A program made the position numbers and the translations under genes. Shown one piece after another: positions 39,791 through 52,700 of a stretch of 64,000 bases of DNA. The notes below the pieces were generated by a model. It ran no database searches. It had not been told where the DNA came from and worked only from the letters and a program-made list of their open reading frames with translations. Within the stretch, counting starts at the first letter, position 1; each line of letters begins with the position of its first letter. Source of the stretch: Oreocharis arfaki (taxonomy: Eukaryota > Chordata > Aves > Passeriformes > Paramythiidae); the NCBI GenBank assembly GCA_013398015.1, contig VZRR01012715.1:1116001-1180000 (forward strand), given 5' to 3'.

Positions 39791-40558
39791 ATGCCAGCCA
39801 AGACACCCATCTACTTGAAAGCTGCTAACAATAAGAAAGGGAAGAAATTCAAACTAAGGGATATCTTATCTCCTGATATGATCAGTCCTCCACTTGGAGA
39901 TTTTCGTCACACCATACACATTGGAAAAGAAGGACAGCATGATGTTTTTGGAGATATCTCATTTTTGCAGGGCAACTATGAGCTATTGCCTGGAAATGAA
40001 GGTAAAACCAGAGTTAGCCAGTCTGGTATCCATAGTGAATTCTTAAGGGCAAACAGCACTTCTGAATCCATGTTTACAGAAACTCCATCACCAGTGCTCA
40101 AAAATGCTATTTCCCTTCCTGCCATTGGGGGTTCTCAAGCCCTTACATTGCCTTTATTGTCACCAGTGACATTTAATTCAAAGCAAGAATCCATCAGGTC
40201 CTCAAGAAATCCCAGGCTTAGCTGTGAGCCAGTAATAGAAGAAAAACTGCAGGAGAAAGGTAAAGAGATGGAGGATGAAGAAACATACAAAGATGACATA
40301 TGGGAGCAAAATGGTTCTTCTTCCCATTTTACTAACGGTAGCGACAGCCACTCATCCAGCTTTTCTGAACGATGCACTGACTGGCAAACAGTTGAGTTAT
40401 TGGATGACAGTCGGCTTTCATGTGAGCTAACCAAGACAAAGACTAAGTCAGAAGAATCCCTTTCAGATCTTGCAGGCTCTCTTCTCTCATTACAACTCGA
40501 CTTGGGGCCCTCACTTTTGGATGAGGTCCTCAATGTAATGGACAAGAATAAATCTTAG
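39791..40558 (+). CDS. CDC42EP3: CDC42 effector protein 3 (BORG2/CEP3), complete coding exon
   Basis: This is a 255-residue Borg-family adaptor that binds GTP-loaded CDC42 and connects it to septin filaments and actin at the cell cortex. Visible in the sequence: a basic N-terminal patch (residues 15-23, KKGKKFKLR), then the CRIB motif at about 31-45 (ISPPLGDFRHTIHIG) and the conserved Borg segment that follows it (about 46-67). A serine/proline-rich conserved block lies at about 96-134 (TETPSPVLKNAISLP, then LPLLSPVTF). An acidic, Ser-rich variable stretch covers about 150-215. The C-terminal segment, about 219-251, contains LGPSLLDEVLNVMD with the GPS triplet at 239-241, which in this family belongs to the septin-binding BD3 region. 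From memory the human protein is 254 residues and nearly identical at both ends. The ATG has A at -3 and lies 14 nt after a strong splice acceptor, so the whole frame sits in one exon, as in other vertebrates. No frameshift or lost motif is seen. The antisense frame over 40,135-40,545 is a shadow. Confidence 0.98.
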   Translation: MPAKTPIYLKAANNKKGKKFKLRDILSPDMISPPLGDFRHTIHIGKEGQHDVFGDISFLQGNYELLPGNEGKTRVSQSGIHSEFLRANSTSESMFTETPSPVLKNAISLPAIGGSQALTLPLLSPVTFNSKQESIRSSRNPRLSCEPVIEEKLQEKGKEMEDEETYKDDIWEQNGSSSHFTNGSDSHSSSFSERCTDWQTVELLDDSRLSCELTKTKTKSEESLSDLAGSLLSLQLDLGPSLLDEVLNVMDKNKS

Positions 40559-41625
40559 AACTGGTACTCCATTGCTTCTTTAAAAGTGATTCACTTAAAC
40601 AAAAACAAACAAAAGACCATAGTTCAAAAGCAGATGCTTAAAAATCAGCTGTATTTGCAGTTGTTTGACGGGTTTTCTAAAAATATTCTTAAAATACTAT
40701 TTTTTTACCTATTGCTTTTCGTGATTTTTATTACACTAAATTCTCATATCAGGAAGGTAAATTTTAATAATCATTTTCAGCAAATATAAAATGTTTTTAA
40801 GTACCAGTATTAATGATCAGAAACTTAAGAAATGGCATTTGAGGATGATACTGATTGTGGCATTTGGTTAGTTCACTCCTACAGGCTTCTGAATATGTGA
40901 GAATCTCTTAATGTCAGAAAGGAGACTGATATTAAATATTCACTTTTATAAATTATTACAATATCACTTTACATGTAGGCCTCTTTCTAGAATCTTGTGT
41001 TTGAGGGTTTTATAGTGTTTATCTTCATTTTCCATAGTGCCATTTCTGTTATAAATTCACCATAACTATTTTCTTGGTCTAATACTACCATTCTGAATTC
41101 ACATGTGAACAGTTTGAAGGCTTTTTCAGCTTGAATACCTGGTCCAGAGTCTCAGCTGCTTTAGATGAGTATGCACAAATTTACACAAGTTGAGGCTTGG
41201 GCCTGACATTGTATATGAAATGTTATGTTGTAAACAGGTGACACACGCAAGATATTATGGTTAAATTATTTTAAAAGTTGAAATATATTTTCTGTGTGCA
41301 TATTGGCTTTCTACTGCAGAGCCTACACATACAATATCTCATCGAAATAGTTGCTTGGCATTATTGGTGCTCTTCTGAAAATTGTATATTTGTGTGTTTG
41401 AAGAGAAATATGTATTAATAGTCCTTGCTTTTTTCTTCATTTATTTCCACAACATGCTTAAACTTGCAACTGATTATTTTAATTTTTGAAGAAGGCACTG
41501 GTTATTCACAATGCTAGTGATGTGTGCAGCAACAGCCAATGTTTGCGAAATGTGGATCCTTTAATACAGTACCTATGTGGATTGCATAAATACCTTGTGC
41601 AATACAATAAAAAACCCTTTAAATT
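40559..41625 (+). other. CDC42EP3: CDC42EP3 3' UTR
   Basis: This AT-rich stretch runs from the TAG stop to the first AATAAA. It has no intervening AATAAA, so the proximal 3' UTR is about 1.07 kb. One ATTTA pentamer is present near 41,439, too little to call an AU-rich decay element. Short frames at 40,586 and 41,486 are chance ORFs. A longer isoform using a distal site is possible. Confidence 0.75.
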
Positions 41626-41640
41626 GCTATGTCTTTGTGA
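41606..41640 (+). terminator. CDC42EP3: Poly(A) signal AATAAA with GT-rich downstream element
   Basis: A perfect AATAAA (41,606-41,611) is followed 17-29 nt later by a T/G-rich stretch (tatgtctttgtga, 41,628-41,640). Cleavage would fall at about 41,620-41,628. It is the first canonical signal after the CDC42EP3 stop codon on the same strand. Confidence 0.75.
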
Positions 41641-43256
41641 TTCACTACACAGCCTCACCAAAACACAAAGTTTTGTTTTCTCTTATAAGGAAACAGACTA
41701 GTTGCAGAAATGTGAGACTAAGGGGCAAATCAATTCTAACTTAATTCAGTTGATTTCTCCGGTTTAGTTCTGTAGGTTGTAAGGGCAAACTCCAAGCAGA
41801 TAGAACCCTCTGGGATATATATACTGATTTAAAGTAAAGTAGATAGGAGAGTAATACTTTGGGCCCAGTTAAGTTAGTGGCAGAGTTCCAGTAGCTTTCA
41901 CTGAAGTCTTTAGGTAAAATTCCAACAGTTTATGGACAGTTCTTCATTAGATAACTGTATATATCTGTATATTCCTATAGGAACATGTAAGCCATGGATT
42001 ATTTAGTACATATTATATTTATCCTTAGAATTTCTCGGGCATCAATGCCAAATAATAATGTTCCTTCAGCATGTTTTAGGAACACAATCTTTACCCCTGT
42101 TAAACACAGCTATTATTGTAGCTGCATGTCTCATTAATGCACAGTCTCCCGTATTATTCCTGTAAGGGAGGAAATGAGATGTAGAACACCCAAGAATTGT
42201 GTTTATTTTTAAGATAATGTTTAATTGCCTTTAACTTCATATTCTCTGTGTGTAAGCCTGGATCAAATTTCCAGTGTATTCATAATCCAAGAAGAATGGT
42301 GATGACTGTAGTGCCTTTTCTATTTTAGAAAGCAGGTTCAAAGCTCTGCGTGGCCACGTTTCTTATGGGACCTGGGGATTTAGAACCTAAAGAGAATTTA
42401 GGCCAAAAACTTCACTGGAAAAATCTGTCACTCATTAGCATAGGGGAAGTTTGGGTGAAATGGGGAATTAGACATTTTCTGTGTAAACCAGCTTCAAATC
42501 CCATGATTAGAACATTAAAAGTATTTGCTGAATGAAAAATCATTATATTGTAGGGCTTTCCAAGAAAGTATTCTCTAGAAAGCAAAAGCAGATTGTATTA
42601 GCAGCTGTTGCAGTCATGTAATTTTTGCTTTGTCCTGTTTTATACTTTATTTCCTGGCTTAGACTGCTGAAAAGTGTCTCACTATTGCAGGATTTTTTTT
42701 GTCTATATTATCATTTCTATGTCATTGCTCTTCTAAATTTGTAAATTCTTAAGTCTTGTGATGAGGGTGGGTGGTCTGAGCTAAAATAATAGTCATTGCT
42801 CTAGGCAAAAAAACCTACTGTGTTGTGGAAGAGAACCTTTCCTCATGTCAAGAACAGGACTTTTGCACTGTCAGAGCAGATTTCATATTTCTTTAAAGCT
42901 TTCTTGTTATTTCCCTCAGAAGCTGGATCCCTGAATAGTTAATTGTTCAGATCTGCTCAGGCTTACAAGTAAACACCTAGAAGATGCAAAGTTGAAATGT
43001 GCTCAGCTTCTGTTCTGACATGGTCTTCTGTAAAATACTGGTTTGTGTAATCTGATCTGACATCCCATCTGTCAAAATATAGCTTGTCAGATCAAAATCT
43101 GAATTTGAAAAAAAGTGAAAAGTTCTGCCCTCCTGAAGCCTTGATAAAGTTCTTCACTGAAATTAGACTTTTCAAGGAGGACTTGCACGGCGGTTTCCTG
43201 AAAACCAATATCCCGCTGCAAGTTGGATTTGTGGTTATTGCATCAATTGGAGTTAT

Positions 43257-43310
43257 AAATATAGATAGATATAGATATATATACATATACACACACATAG
43301 AGAGAGAGAT
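43257..43310. repeat. Compound GATA/TA/CA/GA microsatellite
   Basis: GATA-like units pass into TATATA, then CACACACA, then AGAGAGAGAG in one tract. It produces short spurious frames on both strands. Confidence 0.9.
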
Positions 43311-46300
43311 CTCCAAGTTGCCTTCAATATTGCATCAATTTTCTGTGTCCATGGGAAAAGTGTGCTAACTGTACAATTGCACAGAAAGTTCCACAGCTGC
43401 TTCACAAGCCTTCTCATATGTCAGAAAGCACTTCCCCATCACTTCTAGCTGCACATTTCCAGTGGAGGCCTAGAGCTGTAATCTGAAGGTGCCAAAAGAA
43501 GAAAGCAGAGGCATATGTCTACTTCCTATGTAAGTATTTGCCAAGTTTCACATCTGTACAATCTTGCAAGCTGAGCTATATACAGTATGATAGAAAAATA
43601 TACCTGGAAGTCCAATAATCATCCAATTCAAGAACCTTTGCACTCCTGTCCCTGTTCCCTAGCCAGCGTGAGGTGATCAGTATTGTGCCAAGGATGTCAG
43701 TGGGAAGTAGAGAGCAGTGCAAATGCTGGCAAGTGCACAACCCCACATGGATCTCTGTCCGTTTCTAAGGACCAAATCCAGACATTGAGAAGCAAAACAA
43801 GCCTCCAAGCTAGATCTCAGCTGAAGGATGGAAAGCAGCTCAACAAGGAGGCTAGCAGAAACCCTGAACTTGAAATCATGCTTTTGAAACTTGAGTTTAC
43901 TGAAGATATCTATTTCCTTTCACCTGTTTACCCATACCCGTACAAAGTGTATAAAGGACAGCACAATCTGGATTTGCTGGCAAATAGGTATAAATAACTG
44001 TACATTATGTGAACATGACAAGATAAGGGAAGAAAATCTTAAAAAGTAAATCCAAAGGTAGTCATAAACAAGTCAAAACCTTGTTTAAGGATGATTTTTT
44101 CCTTTTTGCATTTATTGGCGTTAACAAGGAAGCTAGTTAAGAAGGTTAGAGCTGAAGGATGTTACCTAATTTGTGTAGGAAATTCTCAACAACAGGAATA
44201 GACTAAGGCCAAGTTTCAGAAAAGCGTGGGAGATACTGGCTCATTTTTTTCCTTCTTGCTAAAATTAGTGAGAGAAGAGATGGTTTGGGTAGCTGCCTTT
44301 AGAGGATGTCATTCATGACCAGGATTGGAAGCAGCTGTTTGAGATGTTGAATGTAAATAACCCAGACACAAGCCTAGCAGAGAAGGTGCTGGATCTGGCA
44401 TAGTGAGACCAAATAAAGTTTGAATGATGCAAGAAGCTAAGAGACACACTGGACTTCATTCCAAGGAGAGAAAGAAACAGTTGATGTAAATTCAATAAGT
44501 TAGTGACCCAGCTGGTCTGCTTGCATCCATTTGCTTTTCCCTATGAACACAAAGTACAGCAATACATCTGTTTCCTATAACGGTTTCATTTCATGTGTTT
44601 TTTAAGAGGTTTCCCGACTCCAAATGTAAGGCTGGATCCATCACTAACTGCTTCTCTCTAATTAGCATTTTACAAGTGCTAGAAAATCGAGGAAGTACCT
44701 TTGTTTACTTTTGAATATTTTAAGTTATTTTCTCCCTATAACAGTTATAAATGGACTGATTGTCTCCTAGTATAAATTAACATTGCTCCAATAAAATCAC
44801 AGATTCAGATTTATACCAGGGTACTCCCAGAGAAAAATAAATTTCCCAGAATATTACAGCAGAGAGAAATGTTCTTTTTCATGGGTACCTTGTAGTATGA
44901 CCCTACACATTGTTCAAGTTACTTATCTTCCTCATTGCCTAAGGTATTTCTAGCTTGTGCTCAGAGAAACTAGGACTTCAGGTTTGTGGGTGGATGACTT
45001 CTAGCCTGAGCTGTTTCCTTTGCCTCTTAAGATAATCACAGTTTTAGGAATCTTTCTTCTGCTAGAACCTCCTGTTCACGAGCCATGGCAGGGGTGGAGC
45101 CCAGACATTGGTGGGGCAGGGACTGAAGGCCCTGGGCTGAGATGAAATGGGCCTCCTGAGCCAGTGGATGGGGTGGGATCCGGCTTAAGAACCCTGACAA
45201 CCTCTAGGAGAATTTTGTGTGGGTAATCCTCTTGATCTGGAGATGAAGTTTAATTTTATCTTCAGTGAGTCATAAATAGTGACAAAAGCCACCTAACACA
45301 CAATTAGATTTTGGTTCAGTACAAAGGAAGGAGCCTTGGGCCATTCCTTGTTTGCTGTGTAGGATGGAACCATCAGTCAAAGAAAAGTCTTTTGAGCCTT
45401 CTGCTCACTTAGCACATTGCCATTGCTATTCCAGGGCACTTAACTGCCCTACTAAAAAATGCTGCAGTTTAAACAAAGTGCTGGCCGATAATACTGCTCA
45501 GTAATAAAGTTGCATCCACATATTGCAAAGGTAAAATTCACACCAAGTTAGATACCATATGTCAGCACTAAGCCAAGTAGGTTTTTCACCAGTCCTTATG
45601 GCCTCCTTTCAGCTCTAAGTGCTTTGAGGTCCCCAGATATTCCGCAGATATTGTCACATTACACTCTAAGACTGTCTCATGCACTTGTGAAAGGCCAGTG
45701 CACCTGGGCCTTTCCTTGTTTTTTTTGCCAGGTTTCTCCATATATACTGTCAGCTGTGTTGCACCTAATGAAAGCAAGTCAGGCCCAAACCCAACCCAGA
45801 GCCACAGCCAGCCATGGTGGAAACTACTCATCATCATTTGGTCCTCGGGAGCTATCTGTTGGAATATCAGCTGGAATCAGACTGATCAGTGGGGACTTGT
45901 GGGAGGAGACACCCAGGAATGGGCCCATCACTAGGAATGTGAAGAATAATGCCATCTGTTGTGCCAAACACATATCCTGAGGATCTTGACCCAAGAAGAA
46001 CTCTGACAAGTCCTTCAAGATGCACTCTCGGAAAGTCACCTTTCTTGAGCTTGGAGGAGATGGCCCTTGAAAATAAAATCTCTGCTGGATTCCTCTTCTC
46101 CCCTAAACTGTATCCCGTGGGTTTCTTCTGAGCATATCCCTGACAGATTAGAGTCTGCTCTTCTGAAGTCTGGGGTCTGATCTTGCTTTTGCCTGCCTCC
46201 CTCCTCTCAAGATCCAGAATTTGACCATCTCATGGTCTCTGCACTACAACCAAGGCTGTCCCCTGATCTTCAAATCCTCAACAGGTTGTGATCCACATGG

Positions 46301-49300
46301 ACTAAAAATGCATTCTATGTTATAGCACAGGATAAGCTCTAGGTTACTCATTAGCTGCCTACAGATACACTGCACACTTAAAAAGAAATATATGCATTAA
46401 GAATAATACTATGAAACACATGCTCACTGCCACTGTGTTTAGACAACTGGAAGAAAAAAACACCTTAACTGAAAACATTTATGCCAGGCTCCTTACAAAC
46501 CTGTCTAAAGGCAGTATCAGAATCAAAAGAAAAAATTTTAAATGCTTGGAGTCCCAACCAGATGTCCCCAACATCTATTTTATAATTTAATAACTGGATG
46601 GCTTCTTTGTTTTGTAATATTTATTCTCTTTGTAGGAAACAGAGTGCCAGCCAATATCACTCCAACTTCTGAGTGATACTGTAGCATGTTAGCTCTGTCT
46701 CTCAGAGCTTCCACCTATTGCTTTTTGCTGAAGCACTGTGCTGCAGTACAGAAGAATTTCTGGGGATATATTCACTTTTTCTCCACCTTAATCTCTAGTA
46801 AATTTCATCGGGTGGAAAAATTGTGGGAATATACTTAATCATAATATTTCTATTTCCTCTCCTGGCAGATGCACATATCTGCAGTTCATGGTTCATGTAT
46901 TTATGTTTAATCATCAAATATTTTCTAAATTCGGAAAAGTTTTACGTCACTTGTTATGTCGTCCAAACTGCTCTCACTAGAAAAATGTGGATGGAGACGG
47001 CAAATTAACAAACCAACTGTAAAGGCTGACCTTCTGCATCCGCAGGGTTGCAAGAGCTTTTGCTGCATTTGGTGTATGAAATTACTTTTGAATGTAAGCC
47101 TCAAATATGCTGAATTTTAACTGGGGTTCTATAGTGAGCCCTATACTCCGTGGCAGAGTTGTGGGGGCCCCAGCCACACTAAAGAGGTGCACACTGAGGA
47201 ATACTATTTCTCATACTGAAGGTAATGTGCTTTCCAGCACTGATAGTTGGGCTTGCACTGGCACAGTGAAGGGAGTTTCCCGTGGCACTGCAGGGCAGAC
47301 AACCAGGCTAATGAAAGAACAAAGGGAAAGAGGAGGATTTCTCTGACTACAGCATTAACCTGACCTTCTAGACTCTCTTGGCTCTAGCACAGACTTAGTC
47401 TGTGCCATGAACTTGGGCAAATAAATCTCTTCTCTGCTGAGACTGACATCACTAGAATAAGAAAGATAACACTGTGCTTCTAACCACATGAAATTCTGTC
47501 AAATTAGGTGAAAAAAAATTTACAGGTAAAATGTTCAGAGGGCAATGCTTAGCCTAAGAGTGTTAGCTGCGGTATCTAAGGAGCACTTTTAAATAGAACT
47601 GCAGTGCTTTACTAGACTATACACAACATGGTATTATAAATACCTGCATTTATAATATAAATATAAGATTTCAATGGTAAATATCTTAAATTCATATTTT
47701 CTCCAAACTCCCATGAAAAGCTGTATCATTTAAAGGAAAAAAAGAAACCTAGGCTTTGCTCTCAGTTTGAACAATAATCAACCATAAGGCAATATGATTA
47801 CATAACTTGGAAAAGAGGGCAAAATAAGATAGTGATGCCTTCAGGAAATCTAATATTCAAGAATTACAAGCAAGGCATTTAACTTATTTGCTTGACTATT
47901 GTTGTTTGTCTTTCTGTAACTGTGGTGGGGAACAAGGACTATCTCATCCTATGTCTAGAGAGCAGTTTGAATAACCTGGCTGTCATCACAGTTCAAGAAA
48001 TAATCCAACACATGGCCAGCAACAGAGGGGATATTCACTGCACCATGACACCTTAACAGAGGTCAATTTTGTGCAGAATCAGTTAAGTGTGAATAGGTGT
48101 AATAAGACCACCATGAAATGGCTCTCTGGTTAAGTCGATCTAAGTGAGGCATGGGACACACTACCCGAATGGTATTTGTAATCTGAGACAATCCTGGAGC
48201 CACAGAGCATCTGACACTATTCCTAAAGCAAGCCAGCAAGAGAAACAGACATCCTTAATTACTGCTGCATCATGAAAAATATTTATCTTGTCAATATTGT
48301 GGATTGCTTCCTGATATGGGCGTAACCAGAAGATATTTTCCTTTCCTACAGTTATTGAATGAAAAGAGAGAAACTGTAAGTAGTCTGCATGTGGGGTGGC
48401 ATCCTTTTCACCAAATCATTTCATCAGGATGAGAGACAATCATATAGAAAAGGGGTTACTTTGCACTTCATACAACAAAGCATTGGCTCTGACATAGCTG
48501 TTCCATAACCTGTAGGAGGCTGTGGCATTGCTAATGAAGTCTCAGTGCCTTTAACCAACTTAAAACCCTACAGGATTTTCCACTTAATTTAGAAATTTGT
48601 TCAGACTATGTTAGCATTGAGAAATGGAGTTGAGTTTCTTCTACTGAAAACTGAGCATAGGAATGGAAAAGGAATGTCTGCTTTGATCTCAAACAGCATG
48701 TTGCCAGGGCATACCCCATAGACAGAAGCCCAAGAGCACACCACTTTATGCACAGTCCTAAAGCTTTCCCCTGCTGGAATTGTGGCCTTTGCCTCTTCAA
48801 CCATGCACCTTGTGAAATGTGAAAGTGTGTCCACTGTGCCTTGCTTTGTGAAACTACATGCTTTTCCATTTGGAGGGCTTCTTCTGTAGTTCTAAAAATT
48901 GAGTATGGATTTTTAAAATGTCCCCTCTCCATTGTTAACTTGTATTTGCAAGGTGCCTTCTGAAAGCTTCCTTACTACACTAAATTATAACCATTTAGCC
49001 CTTGGCATGTTGGAAGACACATCATGCCAGTGGGCAGATCTGAAAAAAGATCATGAGTTAGTGGCTGACCAACTGGATAATGCAGCTTTCTCTGGTATAG
49101 AATAAAACCCAATCTATAACATTGTATGCATTTTAAGACATGTAAGTATGCACACTGATACAAATAAACCAACATTGCTAATGCTTTAGCATTTTTAAGA
49201 GCTTTCATGCCTTTGGGAACATGAAAGGAAACCTTGGGAACATTTTGGGAAAATCCTGATTTTGTTCCTAAAGAACAGAATCCTGTAGAGATTCTCTAAT

Positions 49301-49680
49301 GTTTAAAAAGCACTCCTTTTATGCTACACCCTTTTCTGCTTTGGGAGAGTATAGGCATTCTAGAAGGGTCTCTCTCTGCTGTCTAGCTGCTTATTTTCAT
49401 TCTGACTGAAACAAGCCAAGGTTTCCAAAAGTACTTCAGGATCCCTACATACATGAATCCATACTGAGATTTCCATGTTGATTTCTTTAGAAAGTCAGGG
49501 AAATTGTGTACTGTGTTGTAGCCCACACAAAAATAGAGGAAGTCTGGGAAAGTATAAATTGATGCTGAACTTGACTTACTGTTTTGATACTCAGATTTGT
49601 GCTAAGTGGAAATAAATTTAGATACTACAGAGTCCAATTTTGGATTGTTTGTTCATTGTTTCTTAACACATCTTTTAATC

Positions 49681-49766
49681 TGCTGTGGACAATTCTATCT
49701 CTTCCTTTTTAGGAAATGTCTCAAAGATGTGATTTAAACTATCTCATAAAAAGTTCATCACTCTGG
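49681..49766 (+). repeat. Unidentified diverged dispersed repeat, copy A
   Basis: Aligns by eye with 56,212-56,293. They share CTTTTTAGGAAATGT preceded by TGCTG...TGGA and a C/T-rich run, then after a small gap ATCTCATA.AAAG.TCATCA. The family is not recognised; an old LINE/CR1-like or MER-type remnant is plausible. Confidence 0.5.
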
Positions 49767-52700
49767 CAGAGATATGTGCAATTGGGCTTGGGCTTGTGCA
49801 TGGCTATTTTTTGGATTCTGTGAACTGTTTCCTTTTAAGGGTGAATATATTGGCAGGACAAACTTCTACCAGTGTTCATTCAAGGGAGGTGAACGCATAC
49901 TCTTATTGGCATTCTATACCTGCTTGTTCCATTATAGTTTCTACCAGCATTAACTTTATATTACAGTTCTTAGTTGACAAGGACCAGCTTTTCAGGTCAG
50001 CCAGCTTCGTTCATTTTTGTATGCAAAACCTCTGCACAGGAAGGAGTCAAAGTGGGGAAGACACACAATCTGAACTATTGAACTTCAACATTTTCCTTCT
50101 AAAACTCATGCAATAATCCATTCAATCACATCTCCTAATTAAATCTACATTTCTTTTGAATGTGCTTTCCTGTGCACTTTGTGTTTTCTAGTTACAAATG
50201 TGTGTATGGTGTAGGAGAGTTAAAAAAAATACCAAGCATTTTTCACATTTAGAAAGCTGTGTTACTGAGAAATATCCTTAGACATTCTAACTGAATAAAC
50301 CAAGAGTTCATAACTTAAGCTGCCAAGAACACTTTGAAAAGCAAAACATGACATAGTTTTGCTGGTTTTCCTTCTCTCCACAATGTAAGATGATGTTTTA
50401 AATAGCATTTTGCATACATACAATAAATCTCAGTGATGTCCAGACTTGATAAAGAAAAGAAGAAAAAAAGACGCAATAACATTCCTCAAATCCATCCATA
50501 AAGCTCTAACAATTTACATTTGTGAGGGATTCTCACACTACCAGTTAGGCTTGAGGAAATTAGGATTTCTCTACTGTAAAGGTGTTTGACGTACTGAAAG
50601 CTGTAGACATGGCCTGAGGATAAGCTGAGTCCATTGTGCTCTGTGAATTTTCTTTTGACTATGTGTCAACTCATTTTTACAGTGAAATTGCGTTTAGTTC
50701 CTGTAGAGCTAAACTCAACTTCAATATATATTAGCTATATGTCTGAGTAGTTGTCAGAATGCAATCAGAAACAGAGCTCTCTGTGGGAAGCTATATGGGT
50801 TTATAATGCTCCAGTGATTCTGGGTTTGCCCCCTTCCTCTCTCCTCCAGGTCCTTTTATCAAGGCCACAGTAAAGTATTAAGCATGTCTTTCTTCTGGCC
50901 ACCACCCCTTGAGCAGTGTAGAGCCCAAGAAATGGTTGCAGAAATGAATACTGAGTTGAGAAATCTTCACAGAATCCCCGGTTATGTTTCCAGTACTACA
51001 CAGGTGGCCTTGGAAGTTCCCCACTCAACCCACTTTAGACCATGGATCTGAAATTTAACCATGACAGGATCCAACTCTGGAATAACATCATTCAGTGTTG
51101 CTCGGAAGGAATCAGGTATCCCTTGAATGCATAGATAATCCCCATTTGTTTTCTATGGTAACTTACTCCTGATGTTTATCTTGGGGAAATTTCAAGATGA
51201 TCTCATAAGTCTTCTTAATCTCATCCATTTATAGGATTGTTTTCCCCTTCTCTTCTATGCACTGTTGCTGAATCCAACTGGCCCAAATCCTGCCTACAGT
51301 AAGTGTTTTACAACAGAGATCATTTTTTAATTGTGTTTTATAAATAAATAGTTCAGATCTTTGGGTAAGATTACCCGTTAGCTGAATACATTGAAAAAGA
51401 ATAACTGATATTTTTACAGTCTGCCTGCGATCACTTACTGTACCAGATGAACAGTTTCTTCTTTCTGATCAGACAAAATACAACAGGGAGTTTAAAAACA
51501 GCAAATCTAAACCTGAGCATAAAGAGATGTGGGTCTAATGCTTTGCTTCTGTCTGTCCAAGATTTGTGAAGAGCCAGTCATTTTAAGAAAAGCCACACAC
51601 CTAAGCAAGGCGTCATCGTGTTGCACAGAAATGTGGCAACCAAACAGACACCTCTGGATCAGGACAGGACAAAGACACCATCATCAAAGACCCTTTTTAT
51701 CTGTTCTGACTAGAGGGTTGGAAGGAATTTCATCAATAGCATGAGAATACTAAGCCATGAGAGAAGTCTAAGATACAGTCTCTGGATGTAGAATAACAGA
51801 ATGAGTATTCTAGGAACAGCCATGAGACTGCTCAGATGTAAAGACAAAGTCTTTTTGCCAAGTTATTTATTAATACAGCACTGAGAAACAATGTAGCTTT
51901 GAAATTATTTTCCTAAGTTCCTAAGATATAAAAGAACACATATCGTAGGGGAAACTGCTCTGAGGAAATGGTGACAAATCCTTCATTAAAGCTAGATACT
52001 TGCCTATGTTTCTCAAAAAAAAAAAATTTAAATGAACACTTAACAACAGTTATGAAAACCACAACCACACTTTCCCCCCTACTCTCTTTCTCCTCAGTCG
52101 TAGAAATAACAAAAAGATCATTAAAATCAGAACCTGTCTATGTGCCTAAAACACTTACTGCAGGAGATCAAGCACATTAGTTTTGTATTTAGTTATTAAT
52201 GCAGTGAGATCTGAAGCTTGTCCTTAGTCCTACAAGTAACAAATTCCAAATGCAGTAAAGCCAAGTCCATTTTTCTCTTGCTCACAAGGGAGCCTGGACC
52301 CATTTCATTGCTGTTGTGGATTTCATCTGCTGCATGAAGGTCCTGCTGACTGCTGGAGAGGCAATGGCTGGAGTTCCTTCAGTACATGTTTGTTTATAGA
52401 ATAGGTCTTAAAAAAATAAAACTGCATTAGAGTCTCTGTTATAGACCCTTTCATAGCAAGGTCAAACCCCATCTTAAACCCTTTGTTTCCACTGCTGCTG
52501 TCATAGCTCCAGCATTTCACTCTTGCAGCAGCTTTCTGGTTTTTCCATTCTAAAATCATTAAGGGTCAGTTTGCACCCTTGTGCCAGTGCTGTCTTTTAC
52601 CCTAAATAGCTTTTTCTACTAGTGTTTACCCCCTTTTCACCAGCGTGTTTGTCGTCAGCTTTTATTTTCTCCCTTGATCTTAATTTTGCTAGACTAAACA

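Noticed and set aside
40135..40545. 136-codon minus-strand frame antisense to CDC42EP3
   Set aside because: Shadow of the real coding sequence on the opposite strand.
43683..43997. 104-codon + strand frame downstream of CDC42EP3
   Set aside because: No motif, no CpG promoter, and no evidence of splicing; treated as chance.
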